DNA of 18,118 nucleotides from positions 1 through 18,118 of the forward strand of contig CAYPQK010000069.1 in NCBI GenBank assembly GCA_964412895.1, in the 5' to 3' direction. Numbering within the stretch: position 1 is the first letter of the stretch; every line of letters begins with the position of its first letter. The notes below the pieces were generated by a model. The model ran no database searches, was not told where the DNA came from, and saw only the letters and a program-made list of their open reading frames with translations. Shown here piece after piece: positions 1 through 8,013 of this stretch. Both the position numbers and the translations under genes were made by a program. The stretch comes from CALMRE01 sp964412895. Its GTDB lineage: Bacteria > UBP6 > UBA1177 > JAKLFG01.

Positions 1-291
1 GTTGCGTTTGATTTGAAGTTCAGCAAGGGGTATAAATCAACAGTCACAGTGGAAATAAAATAGAGCTCAAATCCGAATCTTATCCGTGGCTTTGAAAAAC
101 AATTGCCAGAATACAATCTTGCCGAGAATACCGATAAGAGCATCTATTTGATTCTTCAAAAGAACAAGTTCTCAGCGTCGGTCAATAATGTTCTAAAAAA
201 AGCGCAGAAGGCAAAAGAACGGGGGGAAAAAGTTCCGGAAATTGTTGTGGTGGACATAACCATGAAGCCGTCTGCGAGCAAAATGAAATGA
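1..291 (+). pseudogene. Remnant of a PD-(D/E)XK-like nuclease-type protein, 3' part, with in-frame TAG
   Basis: Frame 1 is open from the window edge to a TAG at 61-63. The same frame then continues to the TGA at 289-291. Read across the TAG, the two halves join into one plausible sequence: VTVEIK before the stop and SSNPNLIRGFEKQLPEY after it. I recognise the pattern from C-terminal regions of predicted restriction-endonuclease-like proteins, where EIK is followed directly by a Leu and a 'G-x-x-KQL-x-x-Y-x-x-AE' helix. VEIK would then be the ExK catalytic motif. A single change of TTG (Leu) to TAG explains the break. A TTG at 103 could start a 62-residue leftover, but I see no good ribosome binding site for it. 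The stretch is visibly AT-richer than the rest of the window, which hints at foreign origin. The 5' part lies outside the window, so the fold assignment is tentative. A sequencing error is also possible. Confidence 0.5.
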
Positions 292-316
292 ATTCTTCAA
301 TTAAAATTGAGGTGTT

Positions 317-940
317 GTGAGTAACTTGCATAAATTGCTGGCGATCCTTTTCTTCATCGGGTTTATCTGGTCGGGCATTTATCCGAAGGATCAGTTCACA
401 TGGATAATGGAGGTTTTTCCGGCGGTTATCGGGTTCGGCATTCTTGCGGCGACCTACAAGCGGTTCCGCTTCACCGACCTCGTCTATACCTTTATATTAG
501 TACACTGCTGGATACTCTTCATCGGCGGCCATTACACCTACGCCGAAATGCCGTTGTTCAACTGGATCCGCGACACCTTCGGCCAAGCACGCAACAACTA
601 CGACAAGGTCGGCCACTTCTTCCAAGGCTTCGTCCCGGCGCTCATCGCTCGCGAACTGCTGGTGCGGCTTGAGGTGGTCAAGAGCCGTGGCTGGCTTGCC
701 GTCATCGTCGTGTCGCTGTGCGCCACCATCAGCGTCCTCTACGAATTCCTTGAATGGGGCGTCGCGGTGGGGACCGGCGAGGCGGCCGACGCGTTCCTCG
801 GCACGCAGGGGTATGTCTGGGATACCCAATCCGATATGCTTTACGCCGTCATCGGCGCGACCGTTGCCGTCATCTTCATGAGTAAATTTCACGACGCAGC
901 GATGAAAAAACTGGCAGAGCGAAACAATGTCAAACAATAA
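317..940 (+). CDS. yjdF: YjdF-family (DUF2238) inner-membrane protein
   Basis: A 207-residue polytopic membrane protein matching the DUF2238/YjdF family in length (the E. coli member is about 209 residues) and motifs. It has about five or six hydrophobic segments. Conserved polar family motifs are visible: YDKVGHFFQG near residue 95, YEFLEWG near 142, and GTQGYVWDTQSDM at about 162-174, which places Asp/Gln/Trp residues near the membrane. No biochemical function is established for the family as far as I know. The start is the GTG at 317, preceded by GAGG at 309-312. TTG at 326 is the only close alternative and is spaced too far from that site. The preceding gene remnant is AT-rich, and base composition becomes GC-rich within this gene. 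No promoter or terminator is obvious. A gap of 48 bases separates it from the lipoprotein cluster. Confidence 0.85.
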   Translation: MSNLHKLLAILFFIGFIWSGIYPKDQFTWIMEVFPAVIGFGILAATYKRFRFTDLVYTFILVHCWILFIGGHYTYAEMPLFNWIRDTFGQARNNYDKVGHFFQGFVPALIARELLVRLEVVKSRGWLAVIVVSLCATISVLYEFLEWGVAVGTGEAADAFLGTQGYVWDTQSDMLYAVIGATVAVIFMSKFHDAAMKKLAERNNVKQ

Positions 941-988
941 AAGGTCTATGTTTTTGTTACTATAACTATACTGGAAAAGGGGAGACCT

Positions 989-1345
989 ATGACCAAGTAT
1001 CTACTTCTTATGGTTGTTGTATTCACGCTGTTCGTCGCCTGCGAGAACGACAAGCAGGTAGCCGGTGATGACGAGGACGGTGTCGGCAGAAGCTGCACGC
1101 TCGATGCGCACTGTCCGACCGATTGGCATTGCGATAAGAACCTCGGCGACTGCAACGGTTCCGGTTATTGCAATCCGCCGCATCCCAACGATTGCTATTC
1201 CCTTGCTGCGCCGGTCTGCGGTTGCGACGGCCTGACCTACGGTAACGATTGCTTGGCGCGTGTTGCCGGAGTCAATATCGACTATATGCACGCCTGCGGC
1301 GATTTCGGCGATGCGGACGCGAACCCCGGTTATATTCCGGACTAA
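989..1345 (+). CDS. Lipoprotein with a Kazal-type serine protease inhibitor-like domain
   Basis: A 118-residue exported lipoprotein. The signal peptide ends in the lipobox LFVAC with lipidated Cys18, followed by Glu19, and then a short acidic linker (about residues 19-34). The mature part has ten Cys (36, 42, 48, 55, 61, 69, 77, 79, 88, 103). The stretch APVCGCDGLTYGNDCLARVAG (about 74-94) is the classic Kazal signature VCGxDGxTYxNxC, and the upstream Cys pattern resembles that of Kazal lipoproteins common in Myxococcota. The likely role is binding a protease at the cell surface or in the periplasm, but inhibition is inferred from the fold only. A good Shine-Dalgarno (AAGGGGAG, 977-984) precedes the ATG. 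A TATAAC at 961-966 might be a -10 element, but no convincing -35 is seen. The gene heads a run of three lipoproteins with similar leaders. Confidence 0.8.
   Translation: MTKYLLLMVVVFTLFVACENDKQVAGDDEDGVGRSCTLDAHCPTDWHCDKNLGDCNGSGYCNPPHPNDCYSLAAPVCGCDGLTYGNDCLARVAGVNIDYMHACGDFGDADANPGYIPD
1029..1050 (+). repeat. 22-nt direct repeat across lipobox codons (copy 1)
   Basis: These 22 bases, covering the end of the signal peptide and the lipobox (codons for FVACEN and neighbours), are identical to 1406-1427 in the next gene. Both genes encode FVACEND at this point although their mature parts are unrelated. This fits duplication of the secretion leader, or gene conversion, more than conservation of the mature protein. 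Confidence 0.8.
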
Positions 1346-1365
1346 CTAAATACAGGGGGGCGTCC

Positions 1366-2088
1366 ATGAGCAAGTACCTTATTCTGTTCGTGATTGTGTT
1401 TGCGTTGTTCGTCGCCTGCGAGAACGATACGAGCGACACGAACGATCCTCACATCATCGGAACGACCGATACTATGCCGGACGATTATTCTTCGACGGCC
1501 GATATCGACAATTGGGGCGAACCGACGGCCGACAGTAACGCGGCGGCGGCCGATGCCGTGGTGATGCCCGATACGGATGTTATCCCGGATGGTAGCGAGG
1601 AGCGGGTCGTCCTGATGAACAAGTACAGCCCGTTCGAGGGTTATACTCTCTACACGCCCGAGGAAAAACTGAACAACCCCATGGCGGGACAGCCGAACTA
1701 CATCTATCTCCTTATGAACACCGAGGGGGTCATCGTCGAGGGGCCGACGATCGATCTTTCCGGGGTAGAGAATGTCTGGCAGCTCTTTCTGCTCGACGAG
1801 ACGAGCGGCACTCAGATAATCGGTCAGCGAGAATCTTCGGCCGACGGGATGCGGGCGACGATCAACAAACGCTTCCGCTTCGATATCCCGATCAACGATT
1901 TCGAGTACGAGATAGGGCTCGACAGCCTGTGGCAGATCGCGGCTATCAAGTACGGCGACCAGATGAGGACCTTCTTCATCTTCCTCGCGCTCGGCTACAG
2001 CGGCGTGGCGCACGACATCACGATCAAGGCGATCATCGACGGCAACAATATCTCGACGGCAGAACCGTTCACCATCGAGGTCCGTTAA
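1366..2088 (+). CDS. Lipoprotein with acidic linker and beta-rich domain of unknown function
   Basis: A 240-residue lipoprotein. The signal peptide resembles that of the upstream gene and ends with LFVAC, lipidated Cys18. Residues about 19-85 form a low-complexity linker rich in Asp, Thr and Ala (for example VVMPDTDVIPDGSEE). Residues about 86-240 alternate hydrophobic and polar positions as in a beta-sandwich or Ig-like domain, ending FTIEVR. No catalytic motif or known family was recognised. The frame is open upstream to 1249, but the ATG at 1366 is chosen because it has a strong ribosome binding site (AGGGGGG, 1354-1360) and gives the correct signal peptide. It follows the Kazal lipoprotein by 20 bases and is probably co-transcribed with it. 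Function is unknown; a role in envelope or surface binding would be a guess. Confidence 0.8.
   Translation: MSKYLILFVIVFALFVACENDTSDTNDPHIIGTTDTMPDDYSSTADIDNWGEPTADSNAAAADAVVMPDTDVIPDGSEERVVLMNKYSPFEGYTLYTPEEKLNNPMAGQPNYIYLLMNTEGVIVEGPTIDLSGVENVWQLFLLDETSGTQIIGQRESSADGMRATINKRFRFDIPINDFEYEIGLDSLWQIAAIKYGDQMRTFFIFLALGYSGVAHDITIKAIIDGNNISTAEPFTIEVR
1406..1427 (+). repeat. 22-nt direct repeat across lipobox codons (copy 2)
   Basis: Identical to 1029-1050. It lies at the same place in the reading frame, spanning the end of the hydrophobic core, the lipobox and the first residues after Cys18. Confidence 0.8.
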
Positions 2089-2111
2089 GCGACAGATCGG
2101 GGGAGGGAACC

Positions 2112-2534
2112 ATGACCAGATACCTTTTCATCCTTGCCGCCGTACTGGCGCTGGTTGTGGGGTGTAAAAGCACGACGAGCAACAATGCCGATATCGATGC
2201 AATTGCGAACAATGACAATGAAGGGAGCGAGATCAACGATGAGATCGCGCCGGACTCGACTGACAATTTTCTACCGGATATCGACTGCTCCGAAAGAGGC
2301 GGGATGACGGATTGTTCCTTGGATTGTGAGGGCGACCCGTTCAGCAAAGCCCAATGCGAAGGGAATGTCATGCATTACTGCGGCGTTCCGAGCGACCCCT
2401 GCGAAGGCGGCTCGGTCGATCGTTGGCAAGATTGTGCCGCGAGTGGAGGGCATTGCGTGACCGATGGACCATGTGCGGCACACTGTGAACCGGCAGATGA
2501 CTCTGACGCGCTCCTCGGTTCCGACGCCGATTAG
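2112..2534 (+). CDS. Small Cys-rich lipoprotein
   Basis: A 140-residue lipoprotein with lipobox LVVGC, lipidated Cys18, followed by Lys19. Residues about 19-57 are an Asn/Asp/Ser-rich acidic linker. The region from about 58 to 125 contains ten Cys in a close-spaced pattern (first group DIDC, MTDC, SLDC), suggesting a small disulfide-bonded domain of the kind seen in Cys-rich lipoproteins of Myxococcota. I could not assign a named domain. The ATG at 2112 is preferred over upstream in-frame starts because GGGGGAGG (2099-2106) sits just before it and the signal peptide begins there. It follows the previous lipoprotein by 23 bases. The number of mature Cys (ten) equals that of the Kazal lipoprotein, but the spacing differs. 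The gene ends in TAG, which lies in the loop of a possible terminator hairpin. Confidence 0.78.
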   Translation: MTRYLFILAAVLALVVGCKSTTSNNADIDAIANNDNEGSEINDEIAPDSTDNFLPDIDCSERGGMTDCSLDCEGDPFSKAQCEGNVMHYCGVPSDPCEGGSVDRWQDCAASGGHCVTDGPCAAHCEPADDSDALLGSDAD

Positions 2535-2550
2535 AGCGTCCCTTTTTTCT
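2523..2550 (+). terminator. Possible intrinsic terminator overlapping a stop codon
   Basis: GACGC (2523-2527) pairs with GCGTC (2536-2540) around an 8-base loop that contains the TAG stop, followed by a six-T run at 2543-2548. The stem is only 5 bp, so strength is uncertain, but the position at the end of the lipoprotein run and just before a promoter is right. Confidence 0.4.
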
Positions 2551-2552
2551 CC

Positions 2553-2580
2553 TTGATTCTTCGTTTTCCCGGTATATATT
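2553..2580 (+). promoter_or_regulatory. Sigma-70-like promoter for the 93-residue protein gene
   Basis: TTGATT (2553-2558), a 16-base spacer, and TATATT (2575-2580). It lies in a local AT-rich island between two genes and would give a leader of about 20 bases before the ATG at 2608. Confidence 0.55.
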
Positions 2581-2607
2581 GCACTGACAACGGGAATAGG
2601 TAAGATC

Positions 2608-2889
2608 ATGCCCCAAGAAATAGAAAAGGTAGAGGTCATCGAGCGCGACGACTGGCGGGGCGACGCCCCACCGCGCATCGTCGTCAACCGTCAGGTGGTC
2701 TATTCGAGCGGATGCCTCGGCTGTCTCATCCAACTGCCCATCATGCTGATAAAAATGCCGTATCTCATCTTCAAGACCTACTGGTTCGCCCGCCGCGCCG
2801 CCCGCGAGATGGCGCAGGCGCAAGGCCGCCAGCAGAAGGATGTCGTCATCACCATCCGCGGCTCGGACGACGAGCAACCGCGCAACTGA
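2608..2889 (+). CDS. Small protein with one hydrophobic segment, unknown function
   Basis: A 93-residue protein of unknown family. The N-terminus (about 1-33) is charged and hydrophilic. Residues about 34-58 are hydrophobic with SSGCLGCLIQLPIMLIKMP, which includes a CxxC and could be one membrane span or a membrane-bound amphipathic helix. This is followed by Arg/Ala-rich positive residues (ARRAAREMAQAQGRQQK) and an acidic tail. The charge pattern suggests the C-terminus faces the cytoplasm. There is no signal peptide. The ATG has a weak AGG (2598-2600) at suitable spacing, and a good promoter lies just upstream. It converges on the minus-strand gene with 15 bases between stop codons and no visible terminator. 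The existence of the gene is supported by promoter, start and coding character; the function is not known. Confidence 0.65.
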   Translation: MPQEIEKVEVIERDDWRGDAPPRIVVNRQVVYSSGCLGCLIQLPIMLIKMPYLIFKTYWFARRAAREMAQAQGRQQKDVVITIRGSDDEQPRN

Positions 2890-2904
2890 TCTTCTTGCTG
2901 ATCT

Positions 2905-3927
2905 TCAGGCGTCAGGTATCTGATCCCCGTAGAGCGCCTTGTTGAAACCGAATTCGACAAGGCCCTCCCCGGGGCGGCCGTTGAACCGGCAGGTGCCGAT
3001 GCCTTCCTTCATGATATAGACATCGTCCATGAGGTAGGGGAAGGTGCCGGTCCGGGTGAAGTCGAGCGTATGGGTCTTTCCCGATGCGGTCTTCATGACG
3101 ATGCGTCCCGTTTCGGGCCACATATCCTTTTCGCCGATCTCGTCGAGGCTCGTACAGGAAACGATGACATCGCTCTTCCCGTCGGGCGACACGACAAAGC
3201 CGGAATAGAAGGGTCCGCAGAAATCGTAGAGTATCGCCCGGGCGGCCCAGCCCCAGCCGTCGGCGGTGCGGCCGCTCATCCGGTAGTGGCTGTCCCCGTT
3301 GCGCCAATCGCGCGAACCGAAGGAATGATCGCGGACGGCGAGCAGGCGCAGCGGCACCGTTTCGTTGTCGAGCGTGAGTGTCCCTTCGATCGTGCCGAAC
3401 TGTTCGTAGAGGGTCTGTTCGAGTTCCTTCACTTTTTTTAAGAAGACGGGGGTCCAAGGTCTCTTCGCGACGGTCTTGGCGATGAGTTGCCGGTCGGCAC
3501 CGTCCGCGTAGTCGAAAAGCGGATGCCGCTGTTCGAACAGCAGGTCGAGTTTCGAGCGGTACACCCCTTGGGCCGACCGGAGCGGTCCTTCGCATTTCAG
3601 CCGCCATTTTCTGCCGGGTGTCACGCATTCGTAGTGCATCAGGCCCAGCCGGAATCCTTCCCCTTCGGGTAGTTCGCCGGGGGCCATGTTCAGGTGGCCT
3701 TTGCCGTTCAAACGCAGATCGTACCAGAATTCGGGGAGGTGACCGGGGCCGCGGAAGGCGAGTCGCGTGATGAAGGCATTCCCGCTCTGGTCGCCGCCGT
3801 AGAAGCAGGAGGTATCGCTGGGGAAGGGACAGGAGAGGTCGATCTGCCTCTTTTCAAGTTCGGCGACCTCATAGCGGCGCGTTTTGTTCTTTTCGAGCAT
3901 CCGGCGCGCCAACCACTGTTTCAACAT
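2905..3927 (-). CDS. DUF7064/CrtC-AttH-like beta-barrel protein
   Basis: A 340-residue soluble protein. The key motif RDHSFGSRDW (residues 199-208) matches the RDHSWGxRDW signature of DUF7064/DUF7065 proteins, which are related to the hydroxyneurosporene synthase (CrtC)/AttH lipocalin-like fold. Other family-like stretches are the Trp/Gly-rich FWYDLRLNGKGHLN (about 85-98) and GWGWAARAILYDFCGP downstream of the motif. Members probably bind lipids or other hydrophobic substrates. CrtC itself hydrates carotenoids, but no carotenoid genes are present here, so that reaction should not be assumed. The ATG at 3927 is preferred over the upstream in-frame start at 3981 because CCGGGGGA lies immediately before it. 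There is no signal peptide. It is divergent from glgP across a 131-base intergenic region, and a weak promoter can be drawn on the minus strand. Confidence 0.7.
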   Translation of the reverse strand: MLKQWLARRMLEKNKTRRYEVAELEKRQIDLSCPFPSDTSCFYGGDQSGNAFITRLAFRGPGHLPEFWYDLRLNGKGHLNMAPGELPEGEGFRLGLMHYECVTPGRKWRLKCEGPLRSAQGVYRSKLDLLFEQRHPLFDYADGADRQLIAKTVAKRPWTPVFLKKVKELEQTLYEQFGTIEGTLTLDNETVPLRLLAVRDHSFGSRDWRNGDSHYRMSGRTADGWGWAARAILYDFCGPFYSGFVVSPDGKSDVIVSCTSLDEIGEKDMWPETGRIVMKTASGKTHTLDFTRTGTFPYLMDDVYIMKEGIGTCRFNGRPGEGLVEFGFNKALYGDQIPDA

Positions 3928-3952
3928 GCTATCCCCCGGCAATGACTGTCTG

Positions 3953-3981
3953 CCTCTACCAATTACGGCACGGGAAAGCAA
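3953..3981 (-). promoter_or_regulatory. Possible promoter of the DUF7064-like gene
   Basis: On the minus strand, TTGCTT (3976-3981), a 17-base spacer and TAGAGG (3953-3958). The -35 and spacing match other promoters in this window, but the -10 lacks its final T, so this is weaker. It lies back to back with the glgP promoter. Confidence 0.35.
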
Positions 3982-4003
3982 GAAAAGAGGGCGGCGGGGC
4001 TAT

Positions 4004-4032
4004 TTGCCTTTTCTTTTTCAAAGTGCTAGTAT
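4004..4032 (+). promoter_or_regulatory. Sigma-70-like promoter of glgP
   Basis: TTGCCT (4004-4009), a 17-base T-rich spacer, and TAGTAT (4027-4032). Transcription would begin near 4039, giving a short leader with GGGAGGGAA before the ATG at 4059. Confidence 0.6.
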
Positions 4033-4058
4033 CCCTCTGCAACAACGGGAGGGAACCC

Positions 4059-6578
<2,520 letters not shown>

Positions 6579-6580
6579 AG

Positions 6581-6644
6581 AACTCACCTCGGCGTTACCG
6601 CCACCCCTCTCTTGTCGCAAGAGAGGGGACAGGGGTGAGTTTTT
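6581..6644 (+). terminator. Nested hairpin with T-run after glgP
   Basis: There is an inner perfect 11-bp stem, CCCCTCTCTTG (6604-6614) with CAAGAGAGGGG (6618-6628), closed by a TCG loop. An outer perfect 8-bp stem pairs AACTCACC (6581-6588) with GGTGAGTT (6634-6641). A T-run at 6640-6644 follows. CACCCCT (6602-6608) can also pair with AGGGGTG (6631-6637), so two foldings compete. It starts three bases after the glgP stop and ends just before the next promoter. It works as an intrinsic terminator on paper. The form also resembles small repetitive palindromes found scattered in bacterial genomes. Confidence 0.75.
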
Positions 6645-6648
6645 CCCG

Positions 6649-6677
6649 TTGCTTTTTCCTTTTATTTTAGGTATCAT
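6649..6677 (+). promoter_or_regulatory. Sigma-70-like promoter of the metallopeptidase unit
   Basis: TTGCTT (6649-6654), a 17-base T-rich spacer, and TATCAT (6672-6677). The predicted start near 6684 leaves about 30 bases of leader with GAGGAG before the ATG at 6714. It begins five bases after the glgP terminator T-run. Confidence 0.6.
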
Positions 6678-6713
6678 CGCTCCGTGTTGAAACACTTGAC
6701 GAGGAGCATAGGG

Positions 6714-8003
6714 ATGAAAAAGCTGATCATTGTATTGGTCTTCCTGTCGGTCTGCGGACTCCACGCGCAGAATTACGATGTAGGCAACATCGCCGTGGTG
6801 CATGGTGGCCCGAATATCGCCGGTGGGCTTATCGGTGCGGCCGAAATGGCGGCTGGCATCGAATTCTACAAAACCCACGCCGACATCTACGACTTCATGG
6901 TGATTTTCACTACTTTTACCCCGTCGATGAATATGCAGCAGGGGCTCGCCATCCAGTACACCGTCAAGGGAATAAACCGCGAGGGCTCCTTTTCACCTTA
7001 CGGTCCCGCATCGAAGTGGGGAAGCGCCGGGAGGCTCATCGGTGGCACCCGGATGTGCCATATCGACCAGTATCCCGACAACCCCGATCAGACGATATCG
7101 GACAGTATCCTTTCTCCCTTCGCCGGGATGTCGACGGTCGAACTGCTGGCCCATGAGTTCAGTCACTACTGGCTCATGGCGATGGATTTCAAGAAAGAGG
7201 GAATGACCGAGAACCACACCGGTCTGCGCGGCTATGAGGATGGCGCCAACCAGCACTGGAACAGCTACGCCAGTTCGGGGCCGTCGGCGATGTACGGCCA
7301 GCACTATGTGGACAACGGCGACGGTTCTTTCTCCATGAATCCGGCCGAACCGCGCAAATACGGCCAGCTCGATCAATATGTCATGGGTCTGCGGGCGCCC
7401 GAAGAGACCGCGCCGACCTTCTTCCTGTGCAGTTCCGCCAACATCGCCGACTGTATGGAGGGAAGCCCCGCCATTCCCGCGGCGAAAAGCGGGTCGCCCA
7501 GCACCATCTCCGGTATGTACAAGCATGAAGTGACGATAGAGGATATCGTCCGGGCGATGGGGGCCCGCGTTCCGGCGGCGGCCGACGCGCCGAAACACTG
7601 GAATGTCGCCTTCGTCATCATCAACCAGCCCGGTGTCGAGCCGTTCCCCGAACAGTTGACGCAGCTTGACACGCTCCGTGTCCGCTTTCAGGAATGGTTC
7701 GAATGGGCGACCGACGGCCGCGCCACCATCTGCACCGAACTCGACGGCGACTGCGGCACGGTCGAACCGACCGATGACGATGTGATAGAAGATGTGGACG
7801 AAGTGGACGAGGGAGAGATAGTAGCTGATACCGACGACACGGTGACCGACGATCCCGTGACCGATAACGAACAGCCCGACACTGCCGTCACCGATAACGG
7901 AGAAATGCCCGATACCGCCGTCACCGACACCTCGACCGGCTCCGATGAAGTGGTCATCCTCGAGGAAGAGGATACGGCCTGTGGATGTACGCTCGTATTT
8001 TAG
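6714..8003 (+). CDS. Secreted HExxH zinc metallopeptidase, tandem copy 1
   Basis: A 429-residue exported protein. The signal peptide is residues 1-18, with predicted cleavage after LHA (A18|Q19). The catalytic motif HEFSH (H147, E148, H151) is a HExxH zinc site, and H181 in NQHW may be a further ligand, which is inference. DNGDGSF (200-206) looks like a calcium-binding type loop. QLDQYVMGLRAPEE (about 222) matches a recurring 'Y..LDQYLMGLRAPEEV' motif I associate with uncharacterised secreted peptidases of Myxococcota-like bacteria. After the catalytic region (to about 350) comes an Asp/Thr/Val-rich acidic tail with PDTAVTD repeated, ending in CGCTLVF. The ATG at 6714 has GAGGAG upstream and is the only start giving a signal peptide. 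Peptidase activity is inferred from motifs, and the MEROPS family was not determined. It is duplicated by the next gene. Confidence 0.75.
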   Translation: MKKLIIVLVFLSVCGLHAQNYDVGNIAVVHGGPNIAGGLIGAAEMAAGIEFYKTHADIYDFMVIFTTFTPSMNMQQGLAIQYTVKGINREGSFSPYGPASKWGSAGRLIGGTRMCHIDQYPDNPDQTISDSILSPFAGMSTVELLAHEFSHYWLMAMDFKKEGMTENHTGLRGYEDGANQHWNSYASSGPSAMYGQHYVDNGDGSFSMNPAEPRKYGQLDQYVMGLRAPEETAPTFFLCSSANIADCMEGSPAIPAAKSGSPSTISGMYKHEVTIEDIVRAMGARVPAAADAPKHWNVAFVIINQPGVEPFPEQLTQLDTLRVRFQEWFEWATDGRATICTELDGDCGTVEPTDDDVIEDVDEVDEGEIVADTDDTVTDDPVTDNEQPDTAVTDNGEMPDTAVTDTSTGSDEVVILEEEDTACGCTLVF

Positions 8004-8013
8004 GAGACCATAG

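Noticed and set aside
61..63. TAG read as a recoded sense codon (amber suppression or pyrrolysine)
   Set aside because: TAG ends several ordinary genes in this window (2532, 8001, 17575), and the host gene looks like a decaying AT-rich remnant.
298..311. Palindrome TCAATT-AA-AATTGA before yjdF as a terminator
   Set aside because: The loop is only two bases, the stem is AT-only apart from one pair, and no T-run follows.
961..972. Promoter -10 (TATAAC or TATACT) before the Kazal lipoprotein
   Set aside because: No -35 at suitable spacing is visible, and the second option would place the start inside the ribosome binding site. Kept only as a remark.
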